Part shown: positions 7,637-12,939 of the stretch, one piece after another | How the letters are laid out: every line of letters starts with the position of its first letter | Position numbering within the stretch: position 1 is the stretch's first letter | NCBI GenBank assembly: GCA_029882675.1 | Contig: JAOUKJ010000058.1 | Location: 1 to 12,939 of the forward strand | DNA from: Cyclobacteriaceae bacterium | GTDB lineage: Bacteria > Bacteroidota > Bacteroidia > Cytophagales > Cyclobacteriaceae | Length of the DNA: 12,939 nucleotides | Direction: 5' to 3' | Notes under the pieces: generated by a model | The model's input: the letters and a program-made list of their open reading frames with translations, nothing else | Databases searched by the model: none | What the model was told of the DNA's origin: nothing | Position numbers and translations under genes: made by a program

Positions 7637-7661
7637 TTGAACCCTGATCAAACAGGGTCAA
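7637..7661. terminator. Weak hairpin between convergent genes
   Basis: ACCCTG (7641-7646) pairs with CAGGGT (7653-7658) around ATCAAA. If one A is bulged, outer TTGA/TCAA bases could lengthen the stem. It overlaps the stop codon of the minus-strand oxidoreductase and has no T-run on either side, so a terminator role is tentative. Confidence 0.25.
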
Positions 7662-8995
7662 ACCTGCGGCAACACCCATGGCTCACGGTATTTTGGTGCT
7701 ATATACTGATTGGCTTTATCAGATCCTGCAAACCGATTGTTGGCATCATCCCATTGCAGCTTCAACTCACCTGTTCTGACAGCAATATTGGCCATGTGTG
7801 CATAAAGCGCAACCCGCCTACCATCTTCCACGGTGCAAATGGGATCTTCCCGGCTTTTGATGCAATCGATAAAATTGCCGGCATGCATATCATATTCCGT
7901 AGAGTAACGCTTTACTTCTTCCGCTTCGGCCTGGTGTGTTTCACGTTGCTGATCCCACTCCGGTATTGTCTTGTATCCACTGCGGTCGGCGAGTATGGTA
8001 GCCTTGTCGCAGATAAAACGGATGCCGTAAGGCTTATCAAAGGGGCCGTTTTGTGTGCCGGCAGTATGCTCCCAGGTCATGATGTAATCTGTTAAAGGCC
8101 AGGTCACCGACATGGTGTCGTAGGTCTCCCGGGCATGGTCGGGAAAAGACAGGTTGTCACCATAGGCCAGCGTTACCTGTGGAGCACCGGACACCGGCCC
8201 GGCCCATAAGCCCATATCGATCAGATGCACGCCCCAGTCGGTCATAAGCCCCCCGCCATAGTCCCACCACATGCGCCAGTTGCCATGAAAACGACCGGTA
8301 TTGAAGGTCTTTCTTTTCGGCGCCGGTCCCAGCCAAAGGTTATAGTCCACACTTTTTGGTACGGGGCTGTCCGACACTTTTTCACCACCTACACCGTAGT
8401 TGAAATTCGCCCACATTTCCACCTTTCTCAGCTTTCCAAGTTTTGTCGATTGGATGGTCTTCATAATTTCCTGCCAGTGACGGCTACTTCGTTGCTGCTG
8501 GCCTACCTGTACTACCCGTTTGTATTTACGTGTGGCATTAACCATTACGTTACATTCTTCAATGGAATTGGCCATGGGTTTTTCCACATACACGTCTTTC
8601 CCAGCTTCACAGGCATGGACAAGTTGCAAGCAGTGCCAATGATCCGGGGTGCCTATAATGACCGCATCGATGTCTTTGTTTTCCAGCATTTTTCGATAGT
8701 CGGTATACACTTTTGGCTTCTGCCCGTATTTTTCCTTTATCTCTGCCGAACGTTTTTCCAGCACTTCACTATCCACGTCACAAAGGGCCACACATTTAGT
8801 ATCAGCCAACTTCAGGTGGTTTTCCAGCACATGATAGCCCCGGTTGCGACAACCGATCAGGGCCAGGTTTACCCTATCCGAGGGCGCAGTTTTTTTGCCA
8901 ATGGCAAACAACCGGTTTCCATAACTTCCGGCCAGCCCCAGTCCTGTTGCCAGGGTAACGCCTTGTTTAAGTGCTTCTCTTCTGCTTTTGTCCAT
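7658..8995 (-). CDS. Tat-exported Gfo/Idh/MocA family oxidoreductase
   Basis: A 445-residue NAD(P)-dependent oxidoreductase of the glucose-fructose oxidoreductase / inositol dehydrogenase / MocA family. The N-terminus has a twin-arginine signal (SRREALK at 4-10, then VTLATGLGLAGS), so the folded, cofactor-loaded enzyme should be exported to the periplasm. The Rossmann fold follows (VNLALIGCRNRG, 42-53) with the dinucleotide-contacting Asp73 region CDVD. The EKP motif is at 138-140, with the lysine expected to take part in catalysis. The second domain carries DWGVHLID (Asp253, His257, Asp260), which fits the usual active-site pattern. The C-terminus YREPWVLP is typical of the Bacteroidota subgroup. 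Substrates are usually sugars or polyols, but the exact one cannot be read from the sequence. It is convergent with the haem lipoprotein. The ATG at 8995 places the RR motif at the right distance. Confidence 0.92.
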   Translation of the reverse strand: MDKSRREALKQGVTLATGLGLAGSYGNRLFAIGKKTAPSDRVNLALIGCRNRGYHVLENHLKLADTKCVALCDVDSEVLEKRSAEIKEKYGQKPKVYTDYRKMLENKDIDAVIIGTPDHWHCLQLVHACEAGKDVYVEKPMANSIEECNVMVNATRKYKRVVQVGQQQRSSRHWQEIMKTIQSTKLGKLRKVEMWANFNYGVGGEKVSDSPVPKSVDYNLWLGPAPKRKTFNTGRFHGNWRMWWDYGGGLMTDWGVHLIDMGLWAGPVSGAPQVTLAYGDNLSFPDHARETYDTMSVTWPLTDYIMTWEHTAGTQNGPFDKPYGIRFICDKATILADRSGYKTIPEWDQQRETHQAEAEEVKRYSTEYDMHAGNFIDCIKSREDPICTVEDGRRVALYAHMANIAVRTGELKLQWDDANNRFAGSDKANQYIAPKYREPWVLPQV

Positions 8996-9318
8996 GGTTT
9001 TGAAGTTTTATTAAATATTTAACGTTTTAAAAATATGTAATTTTATTAATTATAATTATAGATGTCATTATATACATTAACCCGCGAACTCTTTGTCGGG
9101 AGGGTTGATACAATTATACACAATACTCTTATACCCATACACTCTTATTCCCAATCCATAATTTTGTATATTTGCCGTGTTGATCAGCCATTAAAGCGAA
9201 AGGCGGGCAAAATGTATAAATGGTGTCGGTATGTAAAGGCAGTATTTATTCAACCTAATAACGATTTTATGCGTTATAATAGAAATTAATACGATCAGGA
9301 ATTTATAAACAGGAAATT
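8996..9318. other. Divergent intergenic region, strongly AT-rich near the oxidoreductase
   Basis: The 323 bases between the oxidoreductase and the S41 protease hold no convincing gene; the open frame at 9062-9289 has no domain-like features. From 9005 to 9075 the DNA is almost all A and T and includes the perfect 12-bp palindrome TTAAATATTTAA (9011-9022), 16 bases upstream of the oxidoreductase start. A candidate -7 pair for the protease lies at 9159-9174. I see no riboswitch-like structure. Confidence 0.45.
9159..9174 (+). promoter_or_regulatory. Two abutting TAnnTTTG -7 elements upstream of the S41 protease
   Basis: TAATTTTG (9159-9166) is immediately followed by TATATTTG (9167-9174); both match the Bacteroidota -7 consensus. 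No TTG is seen at the proper -33 distance for either. The leader to the GTG start would be about 140 bases. Tentative. Confidence 0.3.
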
Positions 9319-10947
9319 GTGAGTGAATACAAAAACACAAAGGGACAAATTCGGTTACCATTGATATTGTCCATCGGGCTGGCAGCAGGCATTTTGATAG
9401 GCACTTCCTTTTCAAGCCCCTCTTCCGAGGAAAACGGGCTACAGGAAGGATTGCAAAAATTCAGAGAAGTGCTCACGCATATCGACCGTAGCTATGTTGA
9501 TGAGGTGGATACTGAAGAACTGGTAGAGGACGCTATTGTATATATGTTGAAAAATCTGGATCCCCACTCAGGTTATATCCCAGCTGAAGATAAAATATTG
9601 GCCAATGAAGACCTTCAGGGAAATTTCGAGGGTATAGGTATAGAATTCAATATTTTCAAAGACACCATCGTGGTGGTGGCTCCACTGGGGGGTGGTCCTT
9701 CTGAAGCAGTGGGTATTTTATCGGGAGATAAAATAATAAAGGTGGATGGTAAGATTGTGGCAGGTGTAGGGTTTACCAACCGGGATGTACAAACACACTT
9801 GAAAGGTGAAAAAGGCACTAAGGTCAATGTGTCAATTCATCGAAAGGGGCAAAAGGATTTGCTGGAATTCACGATAATTAGAGACAAAATACCACAGTTT
9901 TCCGTCGATGCCAATTACATGATCGATGACAAAACCGGATACATTAAAGTTAGTCGTTTTTCTGCCACTACCTATATGGAATTTGCCGAAGCGATGAAAA
10001 AGTTAAAAAAGGAGGGCATGAAACGCCTTATCCTGGATCTTCAGGGCAACCCCGGTGGGTACATGAGCCGGGCCATTGAGATCGCGGATGAGTTTTTGCC
10101 GGATGAAAGAAAGATCGTTTTCACCAAGGGCAAGGTGTCGAGATACAATTCCGAAGCAAATGCAGAACGAAAAGGTGATTTTGAAAAAGGCGATCTCATC
10201 GTTCTGGTCAATGAAGGTTCGGCGTCAGCATCCGAGATTGTCTCCGGGGCATTGCAGGACAATGACCGTGCACTGATCGTGGGAAGGAGAACGTTCGGCA
10301 AAGGCCTGGTGCAAATGCCCATAGACCTGACTGATGGTTCCGAACTTCGGCTGACTATTTCCCGCTACTACACGCCCAGCGGAAGGTCAATTCAAAAGCC
10401 TTATGTGGAAAATGAAGGTTATGAGTATGATCTGATGGCTCGCTATGAACATGGCGAATTTTTTACCCCGGATAGTATCCAGTTTGATGACTCCCTTAAA
10501 TATAAGACGGTAAAAGGACGGACAGTATATGGAGGTGGTGGCATTATGCCCGACTATTTTGTGCCGTTGGATACCACACAGAATTCCCGTTTCCTCAATC
10601 GTTTGTACAACAGTAATACCATTCAGGAGTACTCCTTCAAATATGCCACAGATCATGAGGATGTCCTTCGGAAAATGAGCATTGAAAACTTCAAAAAGGA
10701 CTTTAAAGTTACTGATAAAATGTTTGAGGATTTGGCGGAACTGGGTAAGTCGAACGGAGTTACTCCTGATCCATCAGATATGCGAAAAAACAGTGCGATC
10801 TTTGAGTTACACATCAAAGCACAAATTGCCCGCCGGTTATGGGGTAACGAAGGATTTTATCCCATTTATAATGAAACAAATGAAATACTTCAACACGCGG
10901 TAAAATTGTTTGATAAAGCAAGTGATTTGACACGCTCTGAATTCTAG
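9319..10947 (+). CDS. S41 family C-terminal processing protease
   Basis: A 542-residue periplasmic serine protease of the CtpA/Prc (S41A) type, which trims or degrades envelope proteins from their C-terminal ends. It has a single N-terminal membrane segment (about 12-30, LPLILSIGLAAGILIG), probably an uncleaved anchor. A helical region follows (41-90) with the family segment LDPHSGYIP, then a PDZ domain (about 100-190) for substrate recognition. The catalytic core has Ser303 in GSASASEI, Lys328 in TFGKGLVQ and Gln332; the 25-residue Ser-Lys spacing matches CtpA. The last 160 residues form a C-terminal extension whose function I cannot assign. The start is GTG, preceded by AGGA five bases upstream, with no in-frame ATG nearby. 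It is monocistronic and convergent with the glycosyltransferase. Confidence 0.93.
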   Translation: MSEYKNTKGQIRLPLILSIGLAAGILIGTSFSSPSSEENGLQEGLQKFREVLTHIDRSYVDEVDTEELVEDAIVYMLKNLDPHSGYIPAEDKILANEDLQGNFEGIGIEFNIFKDTIVVVAPLGGGPSEAVGILSGDKIIKVDGKIVAGVGFTNRDVQTHLKGEKGTKVNVSIHRKGQKDLLEFTIIRDKIPQFSVDANYMIDDKTGYIKVSRFSATTYMEFAEAMKKLKKEGMKRLILDLQGNPGGYMSRAIEIADEFLPDERKIVFTKGKVSRYNSEANAERKGDFEKGDLIVLVNEGSASASEIVSGALQDNDRALIVGRRTFGKGLVQMPIDLTDGSELRLTISRYYTPSGRSIQKPYVENEGYEYDLMARYEHGEFFTPDSIQFDDSLKYKTVKGRTVYGGGGIMPDYFVPLDTTQNSRFLNRLYNSNTIQEYSFKYATDHEDVLRKMSIENFKKDFKVTDKMFEDLAELGKSNGVTPDPSDMRKNSAIFELHIKAQIARRLWGNEGFYPIYNETNEILQHAVKLFDKASDLTRSEF

Positions 10948-10957
10948 TGTCGTGTCA
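10928..10957. terminator. Hairpin spanning the protease stop codon, possible terminator
   Basis: TGACACG (10928-10934) pairs perfectly with CGTGTCA (10951-10957) across a 16-base loop that contains the TAG stop of the protease gene. It lies between convergent genes separated by only 22 bases. No T-run follows on either strand, so intrinsic termination is uncertain. Confidence 0.3.
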
Positions 10958-10969
10958 ATACGCCAAAAG

Positions 10970-12136
10970 CTATAGGGTTTCCTTAAAAAGAAACTTCATG
11001 AGTTTTTTTTGTTGCCTTTCAAGTGCATATTCTGCCGCAAGCTGAAGTGCATTTTTTTCAACCAGAGCCTGTTGCCCGGGTGACATGAAGGGTTGTAGCT
11101 TTTGCCAAAAATCTTCCGGATTTTCAGGATCCGTACGAAAACCACAACTGTGGGCTTCGATGGTTTCTGCAATCCAGCCGCCAAAATTGGTGATGATTAA
11201 TTTACCGGCAGCCAGGCCATCGAATAATTTGTTAGGGCTGCCTGTTTCAAGTACGGGTATACTTTTGTAAGAGATATAAATAGCATTCGACTCAGATAAG
11301 GTCTGCCTGACCTGCTCTTTGTTACCAAAAGGAAGAAAGGAAATATTTTCCAGACCTTCAGCTAACTTCATCAATCGGGCTCGCTCAGACCCATCACCCA
11401 TCACATTGAAGTGTATGCGATTATCCTTTGTGTTGAAAAAGCGCGCTGCTTCTACAAGAAATTCCAGCTGGTTGGCTTTTCCTACAGCTCCGATTGATGA
11501 GATAACATATTTAGTCTGCGTTTCCTTATCTTTTTGAGTATCCTGCTGAGCCGGATGAAAAAATTCCAGGTCAGACATGTTGGTTACTACACATATTTTT
11601 TTTTCAGGAACCTGTCGGGCAATATACTTTTTTATGGGAGGGGAAAGAGCCACAATGCCTTTGGCCTCCCGGTAAATACCGGATTCCAGGTGATACAATT
11701 GTTTTTTAATCAACGTGTTTTTTATTACCCCCATTTGAACAGGGGCTTCCGGCCATAGGTCGCCTACTTCAAAAATAAACGGACAATTAATGGTGGCTTT
11801 CATTCGCATCCCAATGATCCCGGTAGTAAGCGGGGTGGAAATACAATATAAAAGATCTGGTTTTTGAAGTTTCTTAATAAATCGAGTGGCTTGTTGATTA
11901 AACTGAAGGAAGGCCCTGATACGTTTGTAAAAGCCAAAATAATTACTGTATGAGACAGGAAGAAAATGTACCTTTATACCATCAATTTCCTTTTTTTCGT
12001 ATTGGGAAATATTATGCGTTGTAATTACCTCACATTCTGCTCCTTCTTTTAAAAAACCCTGTGCCAGGTAATATGACCGTAAAGGGCCCCCGGAAAGCGG
12101 GGTATTGAAATGCATGTGTACGATAACGATCCGCAT
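10970..12136 (-). CDS. Glycosyltransferase family 4 (GT-B fold)
   Basis: A 388-residue cytoplasmic or membrane-associated glycosyltransferase that moves a sugar from a nucleotide donor to a growing glycan. The N-terminal Rossmann domain begins MRIVIVHMHFNTPLSGGPLRS, whose glycine-rich loop (15-20) is typical of GT4. EVGDLWPE (123-130) resembles WbuB-like amino-sugar transferases. In the C-terminal domain, SSIGAVGKANQLEFLVEA (213-230) and VMGDGSERARL (245-255) are donor-domain motifs, and SPNKLFDGLAAGK (300-312) is the nucleotide-sugar binding loop. There Asp306 stands where the second Glu of the usual EX7E motif is expected. No signal peptide or membrane span is seen. It is not in a polysaccharide cluster within this window. 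The ATG at 12136 starts directly at the first beta strand, so the start is well supported. Donor and acceptor are unknown. Confidence 0.92.
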   Translation of the reverse strand: MRIVIVHMHFNTPLSGGPLRSYYLAQGFLKEGAECEVITTHNISQYEKKEIDGIKVHFLPVSYSNYFGFYKRIRAFLQFNQQATRFIKKLQKPDLLYCISTPLTTGIIGMRMKATINCPFIFEVGDLWPEAPVQMGVIKNTLIKKQLYHLESGIYREAKGIVALSPPIKKYIARQVPEKKICVVTNMSDLEFFHPAQQDTQKDKETQTKYVISSIGAVGKANQLEFLVEAARFFNTKDNRIHFNVMGDGSERARLMKLAEGLENISFLPFGNKEQVRQTLSESNAIYISYKSIPVLETGSPNKLFDGLAAGKLIITNFGGWIAETIEAHSCGFRTDPENPEDFWQKLQPFMSPGQQALVEKNALQLAAEYALERQQKKLMKFLFKETL

Positions 12137-12167
12137 GGAAGAAAATCGGTGTTGCTGAAAATATGTT

Positions 12168-12175
12168 CAAAGATA
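12168..12175 (-). promoter_or_regulatory. Possible -7 element for the glycosyltransferase
   Basis: On the minus strand TATCTTTG (12175-12168) matches TAnnTTTG, 31 bases upstream of the start codon. No TTG is found at the -33 position; that region is instead the GAGAAG triplicate (12184-12201). Tentative. Confidence 0.33.
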
Positions 12176-12183
12176 GATGAAAT

Positions 12184-12201
12184 GAGAAGGAGAAGGAGAA
12201 G
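12184..12201. repeat. Short tandem repeat, GAGAAG x3
   Basis: Three perfect head-to-tail copies of GAGAAG lie upstream of the glycosyltransferase, where its -33 region would be. Copy-number change here could alter promoter spacing in 6-base steps; this is speculative. Confidence 0.5.
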
Positions 12202-12216
12202 TTTGTGAACTTAATC

Positions 12217-12256
12217 AAAAAAAAGGCCATTCTTTTTTTTAGGAAAAAGAAATGGC
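12217..12256 (-). terminator. Intrinsic terminator after the 59-residue gene
   Basis: Reading the minus strand, GCCATT (12256-12251) pairs with AATGGC (12231-12226). After one bulged base the stem is extended by a C/T-rich and G/A-rich run, with a short loop near 12238-12243. Eight T residues follow (12224-12217). It lies about 44 bases after the stop of the small gene and separates it from the glycosyltransferase. Confidence 0.72.
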
Positions 12257-12299
12257 ATATAAAATAAGCATGTAAGCGTAAGAATGCACGTAACTACTC

Positions 12300-12479
12300 T
12301 TATAGCCGGGAAAGCGCTTCCCTGATTTCATTCATCGCTTTGGCACGACGCTCCTGATATGAACTTGCCTGGTCTTTATCGAGCATCCTTTTGATGTACC
12401 TCACTACCTTTACGGTCTGTGATTTATCCATCTTCCCCAATGAATGAAGGATAATGTTTTTTGAATCTAAAGCTGTCAT
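12300..12479 (-). CDS. Small charged helical protein, possibly antitoxin-like, unrecognised
   Basis: A 59-residue protein starting MTALDSKNIILHSLGKMDKS. I chose the ATG at 12479; a GTG three codons upstream is less likely. It is soluble, highly charged and probably almost all helical: a hydrophobic N-terminal helix (residues about 4-13), then a lysine-rich helix (about 18-33), and an Arg/Glu-rich C-terminus (QERRAKAMNEIREALSRL). Its size and charge pattern recall Bacteroidota antitoxins that precede a RelE-type toxin, but no toxin gene follows; a terminator comes 44 bases later. Upstream are two copies of CAAATAGT in the same orientation, 10 bases apart. It may be a solitary antitoxin or a DNA-binding or structural small protein. 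The presence of its own terminator supports a real gene. Confidence 0.62.
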   Translation of the reverse strand: MTALDSKNIILHSLGKMDKSQTVKVVRYIKRMLDKDQASSYQERRAKAMNEIREALSRL

Positions 12480-12514
12480 AGTAAACACGTTTATTTACTT
12501 AACCAAAGTAAAGG

Positions 12515-12532
12515 CAAATAGTTTCAAATAGT
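12515..12532. promoter_or_regulatory. Direct repeat, CAAATAGT x2 at 10-base spacing
   Basis: CAAATAGT occurs at 12515-12522 and 12525-12532, about one helical turn apart and 36-53 bases upstream of the 59-residue gene. Same-face spacing suits a dimeric repressor; operator function is inferred. Confidence 0.3.
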
Positions 12533-12602
12533 CTTGCTATTTCCATTCATTTCATTACACGAAACATAAACCGGATTGTTTTTAATGTTTACAGGAAGGT
12601 GA

Positions 12603-12638
12603 ATGGATAAAAAAAAATTTCTTGTCGTACTTGTTTAG
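12603..12638 (+). CDS. Possible 11-residue micro-ORF
   Basis: ATG at 12603 follows AGGAAGG at good ribosome-binding distance and encodes MDKKKFLVVLV before TAG. Three lysine codons form a run of nine A, where slippage could occur. It may be a leader peptide, the start of a decayed gene, or chance; the good binding site is the only real support. Confidence 0.15.
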   Translation: MDKKKFLVVLV

Positions 12639-12760
12639 CGTAAAAAAAACAGTCATGTTTTCAGAAATACACCATTTGAAAGAACAAATAAATGTATTAA
12701 ATTGTCATTATGCTCTACAAGTTTTGTTATAGATTAGAAGCCATTCGTTAAGAGAAAGTT

Positions 12761-12939
12761 ATGAAAAAAATTCCACCTAATACGGTCAGTGAAGATTATT
12801 CTCTGAGTACAAAAAGAAAAATTGAAGATGACTGTCCAATTGATGATATGGCTGGGGTAAACGAATTAAAGCAAACGAATCGATTTCTTGAAAGCATTCT
12901 GGAGCACACTACGACGATGATTGCATTCATGGATATTCA
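12761..12939 (+). CDS. PAS-type sensory protein, N-terminal part (runs off the window)
   Basis: The first 59 codons of a gene that continues beyond the window end. ATG at 12761 is preceded by an AAGAGAAAG-like purine stretch. The first 30 residues are polar and probably disordered. The segment NELKQTNRFLESILEHTTT (35-53) followed by MIAFMDI is the classic entry into a PAS domain: an amphipathic linker helix, then the first PAS strand. Proteins of this form in Bacteroidota are usually hybrid or simple histidine kinases, or other PAS signalling proteins; the output domain is not visible. No signal peptide or membrane span appears before the PAS, so this sensor part is probably cytoplasmic. Confidence 0.75.
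   Translation, partial: MKKIPPNTVSEDYSLSTKRKIEDDCPIDDMAGVNELKQTNRFLESILEHTTTMIAFMDI

Larger units (their letters stand above)
12489..12760. other. Divergent AT-rich intergenic region
   Basis: It separates the 59-residue gene from the PAS protein. It holds the repeated CAAATAGT (12515-12532) and a micro-ORF at 12603-12638; otherwise nothing is recognised. No full TTG/TAnnTTTG promoter was found for the PAS gene. Confidence 0.4.

Noticed and set aside
8225..9022. Long plus-strand open frame antisense to the Gfo/Idh/MocA gene
   Set aside because: It is the mirror of a well-supported gene, has a low-quality translation, and no evidence of its own.
9062..9289. Plus-strand open frame of 75 codons upstream of the S41 protease
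   Set aside because: No ribosome binding site and no domain-like features; it overlaps the candidate promoter elements.
9191..9415. Minus-strand open frame crossing the S41 start
   Set aside because: It overlaps the well-supported N-terminus of the protease and shows no family resemblance.

Overview
The window looks like a chromosomal segment of a Bacteroidota, most likely a Cytophagales-type marine or soil bacterium. This is inferred from moderate GC content, A-rich leaders with weak Shine-Dalgarno sites, several matches to the Bacteroidota sigma promoter (TTG, about 19-23 nt, TAnnTTTG), and the gene families present. No rRNA, tRNA, CRISPR array, intact insertion sequence or complete phage gene was seen. 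Most of the window is ordinary single-gene housekeeping and envelope content in alternating orientations.

Layout: 1-290 is non-coding and hairpin-rich. 291-1154 (minus) is a proline-iminopeptidase-type alpha/beta hydrolase. 1155-1627 is a long intergenic region with a cluster of inverted repeats and one possible 51-residue ORF. 1628-2374 (minus) is fabG, divergent from lpdA (2571-3962, plus); the region between them holds promoter matches in both directions. A strong bidirectional terminator follows lpdA. It lies inside the 3' part of a small convergent gene for a secreted protein (3901-4314, minus), which suggests that this gene has lost its original stop through a one-base indel.

4472-7612 (plus) encodes a large predicted lipoprotein: N-terminal propeller domain, HEAT-like repeats and a C-terminal cytochrome c domain. 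It faces a Tat-exported Gfo/Idh/MocA oxidoreductase (7658-8995, minus). The two could form a cell-envelope carbohydrate oxidation pair, the first as haem protein and the second as sugar oxidoreductase; this is inference from family and proximity. Next come a membrane-anchored S41 (C-terminal processing) protease with a GTG start (9319-10947, plus), a lone GT4 glycosyltransferase (10970-12136, minus), a 59-residue unrecognised protein with its own terminator (12300-12479, minus), and the first 59 codons of a PAS-type sensory protein that runs off the window (12761 onward, plus).

The best leads are the probable frameshift at about 4052-4066, the haem-lipoprotein and Gfo/Idh/MocA pair, and two similar non-coding elements (20 of 24 bases identical) on either side of the hydrolase gene. 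I found nothing that can be defended as a new multi-gene system.
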